A DNA stretch of 64,000 bases from Sinomicrobium weinanense. Its GTDB lineage: Bacteria > Bacteroidota > Bacteroidia > Flavobacteriales > Flavobacteriaceae. The stretch covers positions 558,001 to 622,000 of the forward strand of contig NZ_JAHKRR010000003.1 of NCBI RefSeq assembly GCF_018863395.1, written 5' to 3'. The notes below the pieces were generated by a model. It had not been told where the DNA came from. It was given only the letters and a program-made list of their open reading frames with translations, and searched no databases. Of the stretch, positions 43,759 through 52,984 are shown piece after piece. A program made the translations under genes and the position numbers. Within the stretch, counting starts at the first letter, position 1. Every line of letters begins with the position of its first letter.

Positions 43759-44673
43759 ATGAACTCAGGTAAGAACAACAAGTGGCTGCTCCTTTCCCTC
43801 CTTGCCCTGATATGGGGAAGTTCATTTATTCTCATCAAACTTGGGCTTAAGGGATTGACTCCCATAGAACTGGGATCGTTCCGGATACTGTTTGCGGCTT
43901 TATTTCTAATGGCCGCAGGTTTTAAAAGCCTGAAACACATAAAAAGGCATCAGTGGAAATACATTGTTATCACGGCTATTCTGGCCACTTTTATCCCGGC
44001 CTATTCTTTCGCCATTGCACAAACGGAGATAGACAGTTCCGTAACAGCCATACTGAATTCCCTCGTTCCGTTGAACGCCCTCCTTTTAGGTATTCTTTTC
44101 TTTAAGGCGGGATTTCAGAAGATGCAGGTCATCGGCGTTTTTATAGGCCTTCTCGGAAGTGTTCTGCTCATTTACAACGGCGCCATGATGCATCCGGACC
44201 AAAATTACTTTTTTGCAGGTTTCATCATTCTCGCCACCATATGTTATGCCCTAAATGCAAACATTTTAAAACGACACCTGGAGGACCTGAGCTCATTGAG
44301 CATTGTTACCGGAAATTTCCTGGTACTATCTGTTCCCGCCCTGGCCATACTCCTCTTTTCCGGTATACTGGGCCATATTAACACCCCGGAGACGCTGACT
44401 TCCATAGGGTTTATTTTTGTACTGGGGATTATAGGCACCGGGATAGCCAATATCCTGTTTTTCCGTTTAATACAGATCTCTTCCCCGGTGTTTGCCACCT
44501 CGGTGACTTACCTTATCCCCGTAGTAGCCTTCATCTGGGGTTTCCTCGACCACGAAAAAATGAATGCCCAGCAATTGCTGGGGGCAGCTATTGTTCTGGT
44601 AGGGGTTTACCTCTCCGGAAGAAAGGTTGCCAGTAAAAAGGCTAAAGCCGTTTTCGGGAAGAAGTTTTCCTGA
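43759..44673 (+). CDS. EamA/DMT-family transporter
   Basis: The 304-residue protein has ten predicted transmembrane helices in two EamA repeats (WLLLSLLALIWGSSFILIKLGLKGLTPIELGSFRILFAALFL; YVIVTA-like; IIGTGIANILFFRLIQISSPVFATSVTYLIPVVAFIWGFL) and a basic C-terminal tail. DMT proteins export amino acids, nucleosides or drugs. The neighbouring ArsR-type regulator and shared operator imply that expression responds to a small molecule. The substrate is not predictable from sequence. A hairpin terminator follows. Confidence 0.9.
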   Translation: MNSGKNNKWLLLSLLALIWGSSFILIKLGLKGLTPIELGSFRILFAALFLMAAGFKSLKHIKRHQWKYIVITAILATFIPAYSFAIAQTEIDSSVTAILNSLVPLNALLLGILFFKAGFQKMQVIGVFIGLLGSVLLIYNGAMMHPDQNYFFAGFIILATICYALNANILKRHLEDLSSLSIVTGNFLVLSVPALAILLFSGILGHINTPETLTSIGFIFVLGIIGTGIANILFFRLIQISSPVFATSVTYLIPVVAFIWGFLDHEKMNAQQLLGAAIVLVGVYLSGRKVASKKAKAVFGKKFS

Positions 44674-44703
44674 GCAGATCTTCTGTTAAACACTTCTCGA
44701 TAT

Positions 44704-44738
44704 GGATTTCCAAGTCACCAAAAGTGGCTTGGAAATCC
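44704..44738 (+). terminator. Hairpin after the EamA gene
   Basis: A 15-bp stem (GGATTTCCAAGTCAC / GTGGCTTGGAAATCC, one G-U pair) with a 5-base loop lies 30 bases after the stop. The downstream T-run is short. Confidence 0.6.
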
Positions 44739-44843
44739 TACCAATGACGTCTTTTTCGTAACAATATGAATTGCAACAACATAAACAACTGTCACGTCGA
44801 GCCCTTCAGCTTTAAATGATGGTCACCTTGTTGGCGTTAACCA

Positions 44844-46913
44844 TTATTCAAAATCTGCATCGGTAACGCCTTCGTTGATCTTCACTTCCGTTGTGATGAG
44901 TTCCAGCTCCATACCCATTCCCGTATCCATTATGGTTTTAAATGGAATTTTTATGCCTTCCACATCGCGGTAATCTTCGAATGTCAATGTCTGGGTCATT
45001 GATTTCCCACCACCTGCTTCCACAGTTATGACCTGGGACACTTTAAGGCCCGAATCCACATCGAAATACAGGATGGCTTTATCGTTTTTAACCACGTAGG
45101 CATCCTTGCCATTCACCTCTTCTATTCCTTTTATCTCAAGACCTTCCTGGTTGCGCAGCATCAATTCGGGGAAGGGGTATGCGTTTTCTTTGGTCTGCTC
45201 CAGTCGCTCTCCTTCCAGTTCTTTTCGCTGCCCCTGCATTACTATATAACCACTCTCACCGTTAAACACCTGTTTGCTCACGGTAGTTCCCATCATAGAG
45301 GTTTCTGCAAGGATTTTTCCGTCTGAGGTATTCTTGGCTACGATCTCCAGGGCCATTCCCTGCATGGTCCCCGAGGCTTTGGAAAACATGCTCTTTACCG
45401 ACTTCAGCTTTTCCTCACCTCCGATAGCCTGGATATACTTGTTCAGTACAGACTTTACGGTAACACCCGGATCTACGGTTTTTCCTTTTGGTTTTTCCGC
45501 AGGATTGGCGTATTTGTCAAAATAAAATATGGGGATCTTCTTTCCTTTATACTGTATTTTTTCGAGATTCTCCGCAATCTGGCTTGCTTTACCGGTGACC
45601 ACTATCCTGGCATTTTTTCCTTTAAAATATTTTTTCGCCGCCGCAAGTACCTGGTCTTCGGTTACCGCATTTATTTTTTTGATATAGGTCTGGAAAAAAT
45701 CCTTCGGAAGCTGCTGGGTCTTTGTCTGCAGGGCATATCTTGCAATAATTTCGGGCTTTTCCAGGTTCATTACAAAATTGCCTACATAATCGGCCTTAGC
45801 CACGACCAGCTCCTGCCGGGATACTTTTGCGGTGGTGATCCTGTCTATTTCTTCGAGAAAGGCTACTACGGCACTGTCGGTAACCTCATTCCTGACACTG
45901 GCCCATGCCCGGAACCTGGAAGTTGTCTGGCGGTCGGCACTAATACCGGAATACGCACCATAGGTATATCCTTTATCCTCACGAAGGTTGAGGAACAACC
46001 GCGCCTCAGCTCCGCCTCCCAGTATCTTGTTGGCCAGGAGGACCGGGAAATAATCCGGATCGGACATTTTAAGTGCTGCCAGATTTTCCACAGCGATCTC
46101 AGATTGTACGGCATTGGGCATATCCACCAGGTTGATCTGGGTATATTGCGCATCTGCCGGTTTCGGAAATTCCACTACCGGAGGAGCGGTCTTTGCCCAT
46201 CCGTTGAAATATTTTTCTACCTGCTTGCGGATATCGGCAACCTTTACATCGCCCACAATAACCAGGTAGGCATTTTTTGGCACAAAATAATTGCTGTAAA
46301 AGCTCTTTACATCCTGAAGGGATACGTTGTTTACGGTTTCCCGGGTGGCAAATTCCCCCTGAGGGCTGTTCCTGCCATACGCCAGGGCAGCCTCTACTCT
46401 TCGTGCCGCAGAGGTTACACTTTTTTCATTGGCCTTGAGGTTTTCGAGCAGCAGATCCTTTTCCTTGCCAAACTCTTCTTCCTTAAAGTCGGGATGCAGG
46501 GCAGCATCGGCCATGAGTTCCAGTATTCGCCCGGAATACTTGGACAATCCCCTGGCAAACGCACTGGTAGGGCCGAAATTCATACTCGCCCCCATATAGT
46601 CTACCTCATCGTTAAATGCATCCTTGTCTATGTCCACAGACCCTTTACCCAGCATATTCCCCGTAAGGGCTGAGACACCTGCTTTTTCCCCTTCGGTAAA
46701 GGGAGGATTGTCTATCGTAAGGGTATAGGAGATCCTCGGCAGCTTATGATTTTCCATAACAATGACCTTCAGGCCGTTGTCCAGCTCAAAAGTAGACGGC
46801 ACCCCCAGGTTGATCTCGGGCGCTGGCCCGGGCTTGGGTTGCTTGCTCCTGTCTATTTGTGCCTGTAAGGCAACTGTACTTATGAATAATATGGTAAATA
46901 GTAATCGTTTCAT
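44844..46913 (-). CDS. M16-family peptidase homologue without the zinc motif
   Basis: The 689-residue protein has a signal peptide (MKRLLFTILFISTVALQAQ) and two M16 lobes (FELDNGLKVIVMENHKLPRISYTLTI...; YSNYFVPKNAYLVIVGDV; DKGYTYGAYSGISAD). Where active members have HxxEH, it reads GVSALTGNMLG, so it should be catalytically inactive. The C-terminal 190 residues form an extra beta-rich domain (AIGGEEKLKSVKSM...). It is encoded directly after an M16 gene that keeps HFFEH, so the two probably form a periplasmic heterodimer with one catalytic chain. Confidence 0.88.
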   Translation of the reverse strand: MKRLLFTILFISTVALQAQIDRSKQPKPGPAPEINLGVPSTFELDNGLKVIVMENHKLPRISYTLTIDNPPFTEGEKAGVSALTGNMLGKGSVDIDKDAFNDEVDYMGASMNFGPTSAFARGLSKYSGRILELMADAALHPDFKEEEFGKEKDLLLENLKANEKSVTSAARRVEAALAYGRNSPQGEFATRETVNNVSLQDVKSFYSNYFVPKNAYLVIVGDVKVADIRKQVEKYFNGWAKTAPPVVEFPKPADAQYTQINLVDMPNAVQSEIAVENLAALKMSDPDYFPVLLANKILGGGAEARLFLNLREDKGYTYGAYSGISADRQTTSRFRAWASVRNEVTDSAVVAFLEEIDRITTAKVSRQELVVAKADYVGNFVMNLEKPEIIARYALQTKTQQLPKDFFQTYIKKINAVTEDQVLAAAKKYFKGKNARIVVTGKASQIAENLEKIQYKGKKIPIFYFDKYANPAEKPKGKTVDPGVTVKSVLNKYIQAIGGEEKLKSVKSMFSKASGTMQGMALEIVAKNTSDGKILAETSMMGTTVSKQVFNGESGYIVMQGQRKELEGERLEQTKENAYPFPELMLRNQEGLEIKGIEEVNGKDAYVVKNDKAILYFDVDSGLKVSQVITVEAGGGKSMTQTLTFEDYRDVEGIKIPFKTIMDTGMGMELELITTEVKINEGVTDADFE

Positions 46914-47020
46914 CTGTTTAATTTTTTTGGGGTCGATCGTCAGGTCTCCGAAATATGTTTCCTCATCTTCTGATTTCCGACCCTTCGGTTATGCTCAGGG
47001 CATCACTTCTGACTTCGTAC

Positions 47021-48343
47021 TTAGTTTTCTCCTCCTTCTTTGGGTACATAATCCAAAAGCAGCCTCTGATCGGGTTTGAGGTATTTTTTGGCTACTTCCC
47101 TGATCTCTTCCCTCGTGATGGAACGATAGATCTCTATTTCTTCGTTTATGAGTTTGGTGTTCCCGTACAGCAGGTAGTATCTGGCCAGGGAATGAGCTAT
47201 ACCTTCAACACCCGAATTGGCATTGACAAAACTGTTCTCGAACTGGTTCTGCAATTTTTCGTAATCCCTTTCCGAAATAAGTTCCGTTTGTAATTTTACG
47301 ATCTCCTCATCGATCTCGGCCACAAGGTCGTCCAGAGAAGTTCCTCCGAGCGGGAGCGCATAAATGATATAGGCCCCGTAATCTTCCAGGGAATAATTAA
47401 AAGCACCTACCTCCATGGCTTTTTTCTCCGTATCGACGAGCTTCTTGTACAACCTCGATGATTTTCCGTCACTCAATACAGACGATATCATATCCAGCAC
47501 ATAGGCGTCTCGCTCTTTCATGGAAGGTGTCCTGTAAGCGGTCAGGATCGCAGGCACCTGTATGTTGGGATCTTCAAAACGGGCTCTTTTTGTTTGGGTA
47601 ATGGGGTCTTCTTTATAATGGGTTCTGGAAATATCTTTCCCTCTCGGAATGGGCCCGAAATAATCGGCGATCATCTTTTTGGTCTTTTCCTTATCTATAT
47701 CACCCGCAACGACCAGGACCGCGTTGTTGGGTACATAGAATTTTTTGTTAAAGGCCAGGAATTCATCCAGCGTAGCGGCATCCAGGTGCTCCATGGATCC
47801 GATGACAGGCCATCGGTAGGGATGCTTGCTGAACAAATTTCCGAACAGGGCCGAGGCAAACTGTCCATAAGGTTGATTATCCATCCTCAACCGTTTTTCT
47901 TCCTTGACCACTTCGTTCTGCGTATCCACTCCTATCTGGTTGATCACCGGGTGCAACATCCTTTCAGACTCCATCCACAGGCTCAGTTCGAGGTTATTGG
48001 TTGGAAAAACCTCGTAGTAATATGTTCTGTCCTGAGTGGTATTGGCGTTGTTCTTACCCCCGTTGGCCGTAACGATCTTAAACCACTGTCCTTTTTTTAT
48101 ATTGTCCGTTCCCTCGAACAGCAGATGTTCGAAAAAATGGGCAAAACCGGTCCGTTCCGGGTTTTCGTCCTTGGACCCCACATGATACATCACTGAGGTA
48201 GTCACCAACGGGGCTGTATTGTCCTGCTGCAGGATAACGTGAAGGCCGTTATCCAGGTCGTATTCCTCAAAATCCACTTCCTGGGCTGTCACCGAAAAAA
48301 GTGAGGCCGCCAGCAAAGCCATGGGTAGAAGTCTTTTCTTCAT
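47021..48343 (-). CDS. M16-family zinc peptidase, active-type subunit
   Basis: The 440-residue protein has a signal peptide (MKKRLLPMALLAASLFSVTAQ) and the inverted zinc motif in FAHFFEHLLFEGT, with the distal Glu region NEVVKEEKRLRMDN. The second lobe includes FYVPNNAVLVVAGDIDKEKTKKM. M16 enzymes degrade peptides in a closed clamshell. This chain is upstream of the inactive partner, with a 107-base gap. The envelope location follows from the signal peptide; the substrate is unknown. Confidence 0.92.
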   Translation of the reverse strand: MKKRLLPMALLAASLFSVTAQEVDFEEYDLDNGLHVILQQDNTAPLVTTSVMYHVGSKDENPERTGFAHFFEHLLFEGTDNIKKGQWFKIVTANGGKNNANTTQDRTYYYEVFPTNNLELSLWMESERMLHPVINQIGVDTQNEVVKEEKRLRMDNQPYGQFASALFGNLFSKHPYRWPVIGSMEHLDAATLDEFLAFNKKFYVPNNAVLVVAGDIDKEKTKKMIADYFGPIPRGKDISRTHYKEDPITQTKRARFEDPNIQVPAILTAYRTPSMKERDAYVLDMISSVLSDGKSSRLYKKLVDTEKKAMEVGAFNYSLEDYGAYIIYALPLGGTSLDDLVAEIDEEIVKLQTELISERDYEKLQNQFENSFVNANSGVEGIAHSLARYYLLYGNTKLINEEIEIYRSITREEIREVAKKYLKPDQRLLLDYVPKEGGEN

Positions 48344-48425
48344 AGATGTTGTGTTTAAGTTTTATGGTTGCTTCCGCAATACATTTATATTTTATTGTAA
48401 ATGAAGGCCGGGGGCATCTCATATA

Positions 48426-48446
48426 CAAGATACATGCTGTATCTTG
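48426..48446. promoter_or_regulatory. Operator-like 21-bp palindrome
   Basis: CAAGATACA and TGTATCTTG are perfect inverted halves around TGC. It lies in the divergent region between the M16 gene (start 48343) and the small membrane protein gene (start 48586). There is no T-run, so a protein-binding site is more likely than a terminator. Confidence 0.5.
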
Positions 48447-48585
48447 GTATTGGTATAAAAACGGCTTAAAATGTTACAGATTTTTCCTGTTTCCCTTGCT
48501 TTAAAGCATAAAAATAACAAACATTTTACCTTAATCCCGTATTTTTTTGTAACTTAATACCTCAAATCCAATAATTTATAAGGTT

Positions 48586-49050
48586 ATGGGCTCAAAACAC
48601 ATCCCCCTCAGGTATGGCATAGTGACGGCTATTGTTTTAATTGCCTATTTTCTGATCGTTAAATTATTTAACCTCCACGAAAATATATGGCTCCGCTTGC
48701 TCAACGGGGCTATCGTAGCCTATGGCATCTACGCTTCCATCCGCTATAAACGCCTCGTGAAGCGGGAGAAGTTCGACTATTATGCCGGAGCAACCACCGG
48801 GGTACTCACCGGTTTTATTGCCACGCTTATCTTTGTTTTGTTCATGGGCGTATACATGTTTCACCTGGACCCTGCTTTTCCGGAAAAAATAATGAACACC
48901 TGGATACAAGGCTATAACCAGGGGCCGGGAATACTGCTCTTCATTATCGCGGTCGAAGGATTTGCCTCTACCGTGGTGCTCACCCTTGCTTTTATGCAAA
49001 AGTTCAAGCCCAGCTGGAACCTTTCCAGGAAGATCCCCGAAAAGGCATAA
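48586..49050 (+). CDS. Small integral membrane protein, DUF4199-like
   Basis: The 154-residue protein has four predicted transmembrane helices (YGIVTAIVLIAYFLIVKLF, LLNGAIVAYGIYASI, GVLTGFIATLIFVLFMGVYMF, ILLFIIAVEGFASTVVLTLAF) with a short basic loop RYKRLVKREKFDYYAGATTG. The pattern is that of DUF4199 proteins of Bacteroidota, whose function is unknown to me. It precedes rplU, which has its own promoter overlapping and following this gene's stop. Confidence 0.65.
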   Translation: MGSKHIPLRYGIVTAIVLIAYFLIVKLFNLHENIWLRLLNGAIVAYGIYASIRYKRLVKREKFDYYAGATTGVLTGFIATLIFVLFMGVYMFHLDPAFPEKIMNTWIQGYNQGPGILLFIIAVEGFASTVVLTLAFMQKFKPSWNLSRKIPEKA

Positions 49051-49067
49051 AAAATTATCGTTACCCA

Positions 49068-49098
49068 TTTGCTGTTTAATGAATTAGGCTTATATTTG
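49068..49098 (+). promoter_or_regulatory. Promoter of rplU-rpmA
   Basis: TTTG (49068-49071) and TATATTTG (49091-49098) are exactly 19 bases apart, a textbook Bacteroidota promoter. It leaves a leader of about 55 bases before rplU. Confidence 0.75.
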
Positions 49099-49158
49099 CA
49101 CCCGCCTTTGCGTATGCATGGGCTTTAACGATAATTCAATTTTAATATCAAGAACGCT

Positions 49159-49818
49159 ATGTATGCAATTGTAGAGATAGCAGGGCAGCAATTCAAAGTT
49201 GCGAAAGACCAGAAGGTTTTCGTACACCGCCTGGCAGAAGATGAAGGAGCGAAAGTTTCTTTTGACAATGTTCTTCTGCTGGACAATGAAGGTGACGTAA
49301 CCATCGGCGCCCCGGCTATAAACGGCGCTTCTGTAGAAGCCAAAGTAGTGAAGCACCTCAAAGGTGACAAGGTAATCGTTTTCAAAAAGAAAAGGCGTAA
49401 AGGCTACAAGGTTAAGAATGGCCACAGACAGGCCCTGACCGAGATCGTTGTTGAAAACATCCTCGCTTCCGGTGCAAAGAAATCGGCTCCTAAAAAAGCC
49501 AAAGAGGAAAAGGTAGAAAAACCTGCAACCAAAAAGGCCCCGGCTAAAAAAGCCGCTGCTAAGGCAGACGACCTCAAGAAAATAGAAGGTGCCGGCCCAA
49601 AAGCTGCAGAAGCATTGGTTGACGCAGGGATAGACACTTTTGCTAAAGTGGCCAAAGAAAGCCCGGAAAGACTTCACGAAATCCTTAGTGAAGCGAGCTC
49701 AAGATTGGCGCATATCGTCACCGATACATGGCCGCAACAAGCGCAGCTCGCTGCGGACGGCAAATGGGACGAATTGAAAGAATTACAGGATAAACTGGAC
49801 GGAGGTATTGAAAAATAA
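49159..49818 (+). CDS. rplU: 50S ribosomal protein L21 with C-terminal helix-hairpin-helix extension
   Basis: Residues 1-103 are bL21 (MYAIVEIAGQQFKVAKDQKVFVHRL...KRRKGYKVKNGHRQALTEIVV). A Lys/Ala/Pro-rich linker (about 104-138) follows. The C-terminal domain of about 80 residues has a helix-hairpin-helix core: LKKIEGAGPKAAEALVDAGIDTFAKVAKESPERLHEIL. At 219 residues it is about twice the usual L21 length. I know this extension from other Flavobacteriia. The domain could bind rRNA or DNA; its role is not established. rpmA follows. Confidence 0.93.
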   Translation: MYAIVEIAGQQFKVAKDQKVFVHRLAEDEGAKVSFDNVLLLDNEGDVTIGAPAINGASVEAKVVKHLKGDKVIVFKKKRRKGYKVKNGHRQALTEIVVENILASGAKKSAPKKAKEEKVEKPATKKAPAKKAAAKADDLKKIEGAGPKAAEALVDAGIDTFAKVAKESPERLHEILSEASSRLAHIVTDTWPQQAQLAADGKWDELKELQDKLDGGIEK

Positions 49819-49892
49819 CCCCGCATAAACAAAAGTATAACCCACCCCTTGTTTTTATCAACAGATAAAACAAGGTTAAAAACCGAACAAAA

Positions 49893-50153
49893 ATGGCTCA
49901 CAAGAAAGGTGTAGGTAGTTCCAAGAACGGTAGGGAATCAGAATCCAAACGTCTTGGTGTAAAGATATACGGAGGGCAGGCTGCAATTGCCGGAAATATC
50001 ATCGTTCGTCAACGTGGTACAGCCCACAATCCGGGTGAAAACGTGTACATGGGTAAAGATCACACCCTGCACGCAAAAATTGACGGTATTGTAAAATTCG
50101 AAAAGAAAAGAGGCAATAAGTCTTTCGTTTCCGTGCTCCCATTCGAAGCATAA
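49893..50153 (+). CDS. rpmA: 50S ribosomal protein L27
   Basis: The 86-residue protein matches bL27: [51 protein letters not shown], whose N-terminal tail reaches the peptidyl-transferase centre. The N-terminus has no cleavable extension of the Firmicutes type. It lies 74 bases after rplU and is followed by a strong terminator. Confidence 0.97.
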   Translation: MAHKKGVGSSKNGRESESKRLGVKIYGGQAAIAGNIIVRQRGTAHNPGENVYMGKDHTLHAKIDGIVKFEKKRGNKSFVSVLPFEA

Positions 50154-50177
50154 GAAGATTTCTTTTCGCAAAAGATC

Positions 50178-50209
50178 AACCCTTCTGTCATAACATCGGC
50201 AGAAGGGTT
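50178..50209 (+). terminator. Terminator of rplU-rpmA
   Basis: A perfect 10-bp stem (AACCCTTCTG/CAGAAGGGTT) with a 12-base loop is followed by TTTTTTATTTG. Confidence 0.85.
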
Positions 50210-50373
50210 TTTTTATTTGTTTCCTCTTCTTCAGTCTCCTTCCATTAAAAATCCGCTCGTGCTTTCTTCTGCTATGAAGTTCTCTTTCCCGAAAAGACAG
50301 AAAAAGTATACTTCGCAGAATTAAAACTCTTGGATACAAATATTTACATCATATAAATTATACGTGAAAAAGT

Positions 50374-50404
50374 TTTGTTCTTAATCTTCCCTTAAATACT
50401 TTTG
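50374..50404 (+). promoter_or_regulatory. Promoter of the siderophore-type receptor gene
   Basis: TTTG (50374-50377), a 19-base spacer and TACTTTTG (50397-50404) match the Bacteroidota consensus, 37 bases before the start codon. I see no convincing Fur box. Confidence 0.7.
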
Positions 50405-50440
50405 TGCTGTTTAAAATAAATCTAAATAAAAACAGCGTTG

Positions 50441-52891
50441 ATGAAAAGACTATTCCTTTTTATAGCCATTCTGGGATTTTCCGTAACGGCCCTGGCACAA
50501 ACAGGAACTGTGAGAGGTACTGTTACTTTTGCCAATAACACTCCCATTGAATATGTTACCATCACTATCGGCCAGAACGGCACCGCCAAAGGTGCACTGA
50601 CCAACAACCGTGGCGCTTATGAGATCACCGGGGTACAACCCGGGGCTTATCTGCTCAAGGCATCTTCCGTAGGCCTGAAAACACGGGAAATACGGATCGT
50701 GGTAAGAGACAATGAAACGACAACCGTCCCCAATATTGTACTTACAGAACAGCAGGAAATGCTCGACGAGGTGGTCGTAGAAGGCCATAAGGCCAATAAA
50801 TATGCCAAGAAAGAAAGTGTTTATGTATCCAAACTGCCTTTAAAGGACCTCGAAAACCCGCAGGTATTCAACAGTATTGGAAGTGAACTCCTCGAAGACC
50901 AGGTGGTGACCGATTTTAACGATGCCCTGAAAAATGCCCCAGGAATCAGCCTGTTGTGGGAACCCACCGGCAGGGGTAACGACGGGGCCGGATATTTTTC
51001 CATCCGCGGATTCGCTGTACAGCCTACCATGGTCAACGGCCTGCCCGCCCTGACCAACGGGAGTCCTGATCTGGCCAATACCGATCGTATAGAAGTCATC
51101 AAAGGCCCATCGGGCACACTTTACGGGAGCAGCCTTATTTCATACGGCGGGCTTATCAATATCGTCACCAAAAAGCCCTTCGATACTTTCAGGGGAAATA
51201 TTTCATATACCGCCGGAAGTTATGGCCAGAACCGGGTTACCGTAGACGTGAATACCCCGTTAAACAGGGAAAAGGATATTTTTCTCCGGGTAAACAGTGC
51301 CTACCACACACAGAACAGCTATCAGGACGCCGGGTTCCGAAGGTCGTTCTATATAGCTCCCTCTCTTTCCTACCAGGTCAACGACAGGCTGTCCTTCAAC
51401 ATCAATACCGAAATATACAACGGCAGGGCCACAAACCAGACCATGCTTTTCCTCGACCGGGGAAATCCGCTGAAGGTTCACAATATCGATGAATTGAATT
51501 ACGACCACAAGCGGTCCTATACCAGCAATGACCTGTATATCGATAACCCTACCTTCAGTTTACAGGCACAAATGAACTATAAGATCAATGACCAGTGGAC
51601 TTCACAAACCTCATTTTCTTCGTCTTCCACCAAATCAAGCGGGTATTATTCTTATCTGTACGAAAGTACAACAAGAGCCGAAGACGATGCATCTACAACG
51701 CTGGATGACGGTATTGTCCTGACAAGATACCTGAGCAAACAAAATTCGGAAACCGTAGGCACCGATATTCAGCAAAATTTTATCGGGGACTTTAAGATCG
51801 GTTCCCTGCGCAACAGACTTGTTGTAGGACTGGACTATCTGAAAACCGATGTATCCGACAACAGCAGTCCGTACACTACAAACGGATTGGTCTATATAGG
51901 TACCGACATCGAAACTTTTAACAGGGATATCCTGGGTATTGACGACCCGGAAAATTTCACTGATGACACCGGGGTACTCACCCAGGCCGGAACGGATGCC
52001 CTGCTTGCCAATTCCCAGATAAACCCTTCCAGAACAGTACAGGAAGTGTTCAGTGCCTATGCTTCTGATGTGATAAACATCCTGCCCGAGCTTTCTGCCA
52101 TGGCAAGTCTTCGTGTAGACCGTTTCTGGAACGACACCTTTAACCAGACCACATTTTCTCCCAAGTTCGGGCTGGTCTACCAACCTGTTCTCGACAAGGT
52201 CTCCGTATTTGCCAATTATATGGACGGCTTTACCAACCTGGCACCCCAAACCGAAGTGACGAACGGCAACAGGACCATGAGGTCTTTCAAGCCCGAGCAC
52301 GCCAATCAGTTTGAAGTGGGGACCAAATTAAACCTGTTCAACGACAAGTTCACGGCAAGCCTTAGCTATTACGACATCAAAGTGACCGATAAAACACTCC
52401 GCAACGACATCGATGGCATTAATTATTACTATACCCAGGACGGAGAGCAAAGAAGCAAAGGTTTTGAAACCACGATCAACGCCAATCCGGTACCCGGGTT
52501 AAACCTTATAGCCGGTTATAGCTATAACGACAGCAAATTAGAAGAAGGTGCAGTCGATTTTAAAGGCAGAAGGCCAGAAGAAGCAGGCCCTGTAAACATG
52601 GCCAATTTCTGGGCCGGTTATCAGTTTACCGGGGGTAAACTGGAAGGTTTCGGTGTAGGTTTCGGCGGAAATTACTCCGGCGAGAACAAGATCATGAACA
52701 GGAACCTCTCCGGAACATTTACGCTTCCGGAATACACTATTCTCAATGCTTCCGTATATTACGGCATTAAGGATTTCCGTATCACCCTGAAGATAAACAA
52801 CATTACAGACGAGGAATACTATAAGGGATGGTCTACCCTTAACCCACAGTGGACAAGGACGGTATCGGCCAACTTTTCCTATACGTTCTAA
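50441..52891 (+). CDS. TonB-dependent siderophore-type receptor
   Basis: The 816-residue protein (ATG at 50441) has a signal peptide ending ALAQ. A carboxypeptidase-D-like domain (GTVRGTVTFANNTPIEYVTITIGQNGTAKGALTNNRGAYEITG) precedes a plug (DFNDALKNAPGISLLWEPTGRGNDGAGYFSIRGFAVQPTMVNGLPALT, RIEVIKGPSGTLYGS) and a barrel ending in SANFSYTF. The plug and barrel pattern (FKPEHANQFEVGTKLNLFNDKFTASLSYYDIKVTDK) is that of ferric-siderophore receptors of the FhuA/FoxA group. It lacks a SusD partner, so iron-chelate import is likely. It is monocistronic, with promoter and terminator visible. Confidence 0.9.
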   Translation: MKRLFLFIAILGFSVTALAQTGTVRGTVTFANNTPIEYVTITIGQNGTAKGALTNNRGAYEITGVQPGAYLLKASSVGLKTREIRIVVRDNETTTVPNIVLTEQQEMLDEVVVEGHKANKYAKKESVYVSKLPLKDLENPQVFNSIGSELLEDQVVTDFNDALKNAPGISLLWEPTGRGNDGAGYFSIRGFAVQPTMVNGLPALTNGSPDLANTDRIEVIKGPSGTLYGSSLISYGGLINIVTKKPFDTFRGNISYTAGSYGQNRVTVDVNTPLNREKDIFLRVNSAYHTQNSYQDAGFRRSFYIAPSLSYQVNDRLSFNINTEIYNGRATNQTMLFLDRGNPLKVHNIDELNYDHKRSYTSNDLYIDNPTFSLQAQMNYKINDQWTSQTSFSSSSTKSSGYYSYLYESTTRAEDDASTTLDDGIVLTRYLSKQNSETVGTDIQQNFIGDFKIGSLRNRLVVGLDYLKTDVSDNSSPYTTNGLVYIGTDIETFNRDILGIDDPENFTDDTGVLTQAGTDALLANSQINPSRTVQEVFSAYASDVINILPELSAMASLRVDRFWNDTFNQTTFSPKFGLVYQPVLDKVSVFANYMDGFTNLAPQTEVTNGNRTMRSFKPEHANQFEVGTKLNLFNDKFTASLSYYDIKVTDKTLRNDIDGINYYYTQDGEQRSKGFETTINANPVPGLNLIAGYSYNDSKLEEGAVDFKGRRPEEAGPVNMANFWAGYQFTGGKLEGFGVGFGGNYSGENKIMNRNLSGTFTLPEYTILNASVYYGIKDFRITLKINNITDEEYYKGWSTLNPQWTRTVSANFSYTF

Positions 52892-52915
52892 AAAGGTTCC
52901 ATCCCCTGAAAAAAT

Positions 52916-52959
52916 AAAACCCTGCCGGTATTTTCCTTCTGGAAAAACGGCAGGGTTTT
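52916..52959. terminator. Bidirectional terminator between receptor and permease genes
   Basis: A 12-bp stem (AAAACCCTGCCG/CGGCAGGGTTTT) with an inner TTTTCC/GGAAAA stem lies between two convergent genes. T-runs follow on both strands. Confidence 0.8.
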
Positions 52960-52984
52960 TCACACCAACTAACTCAGCTTTACA

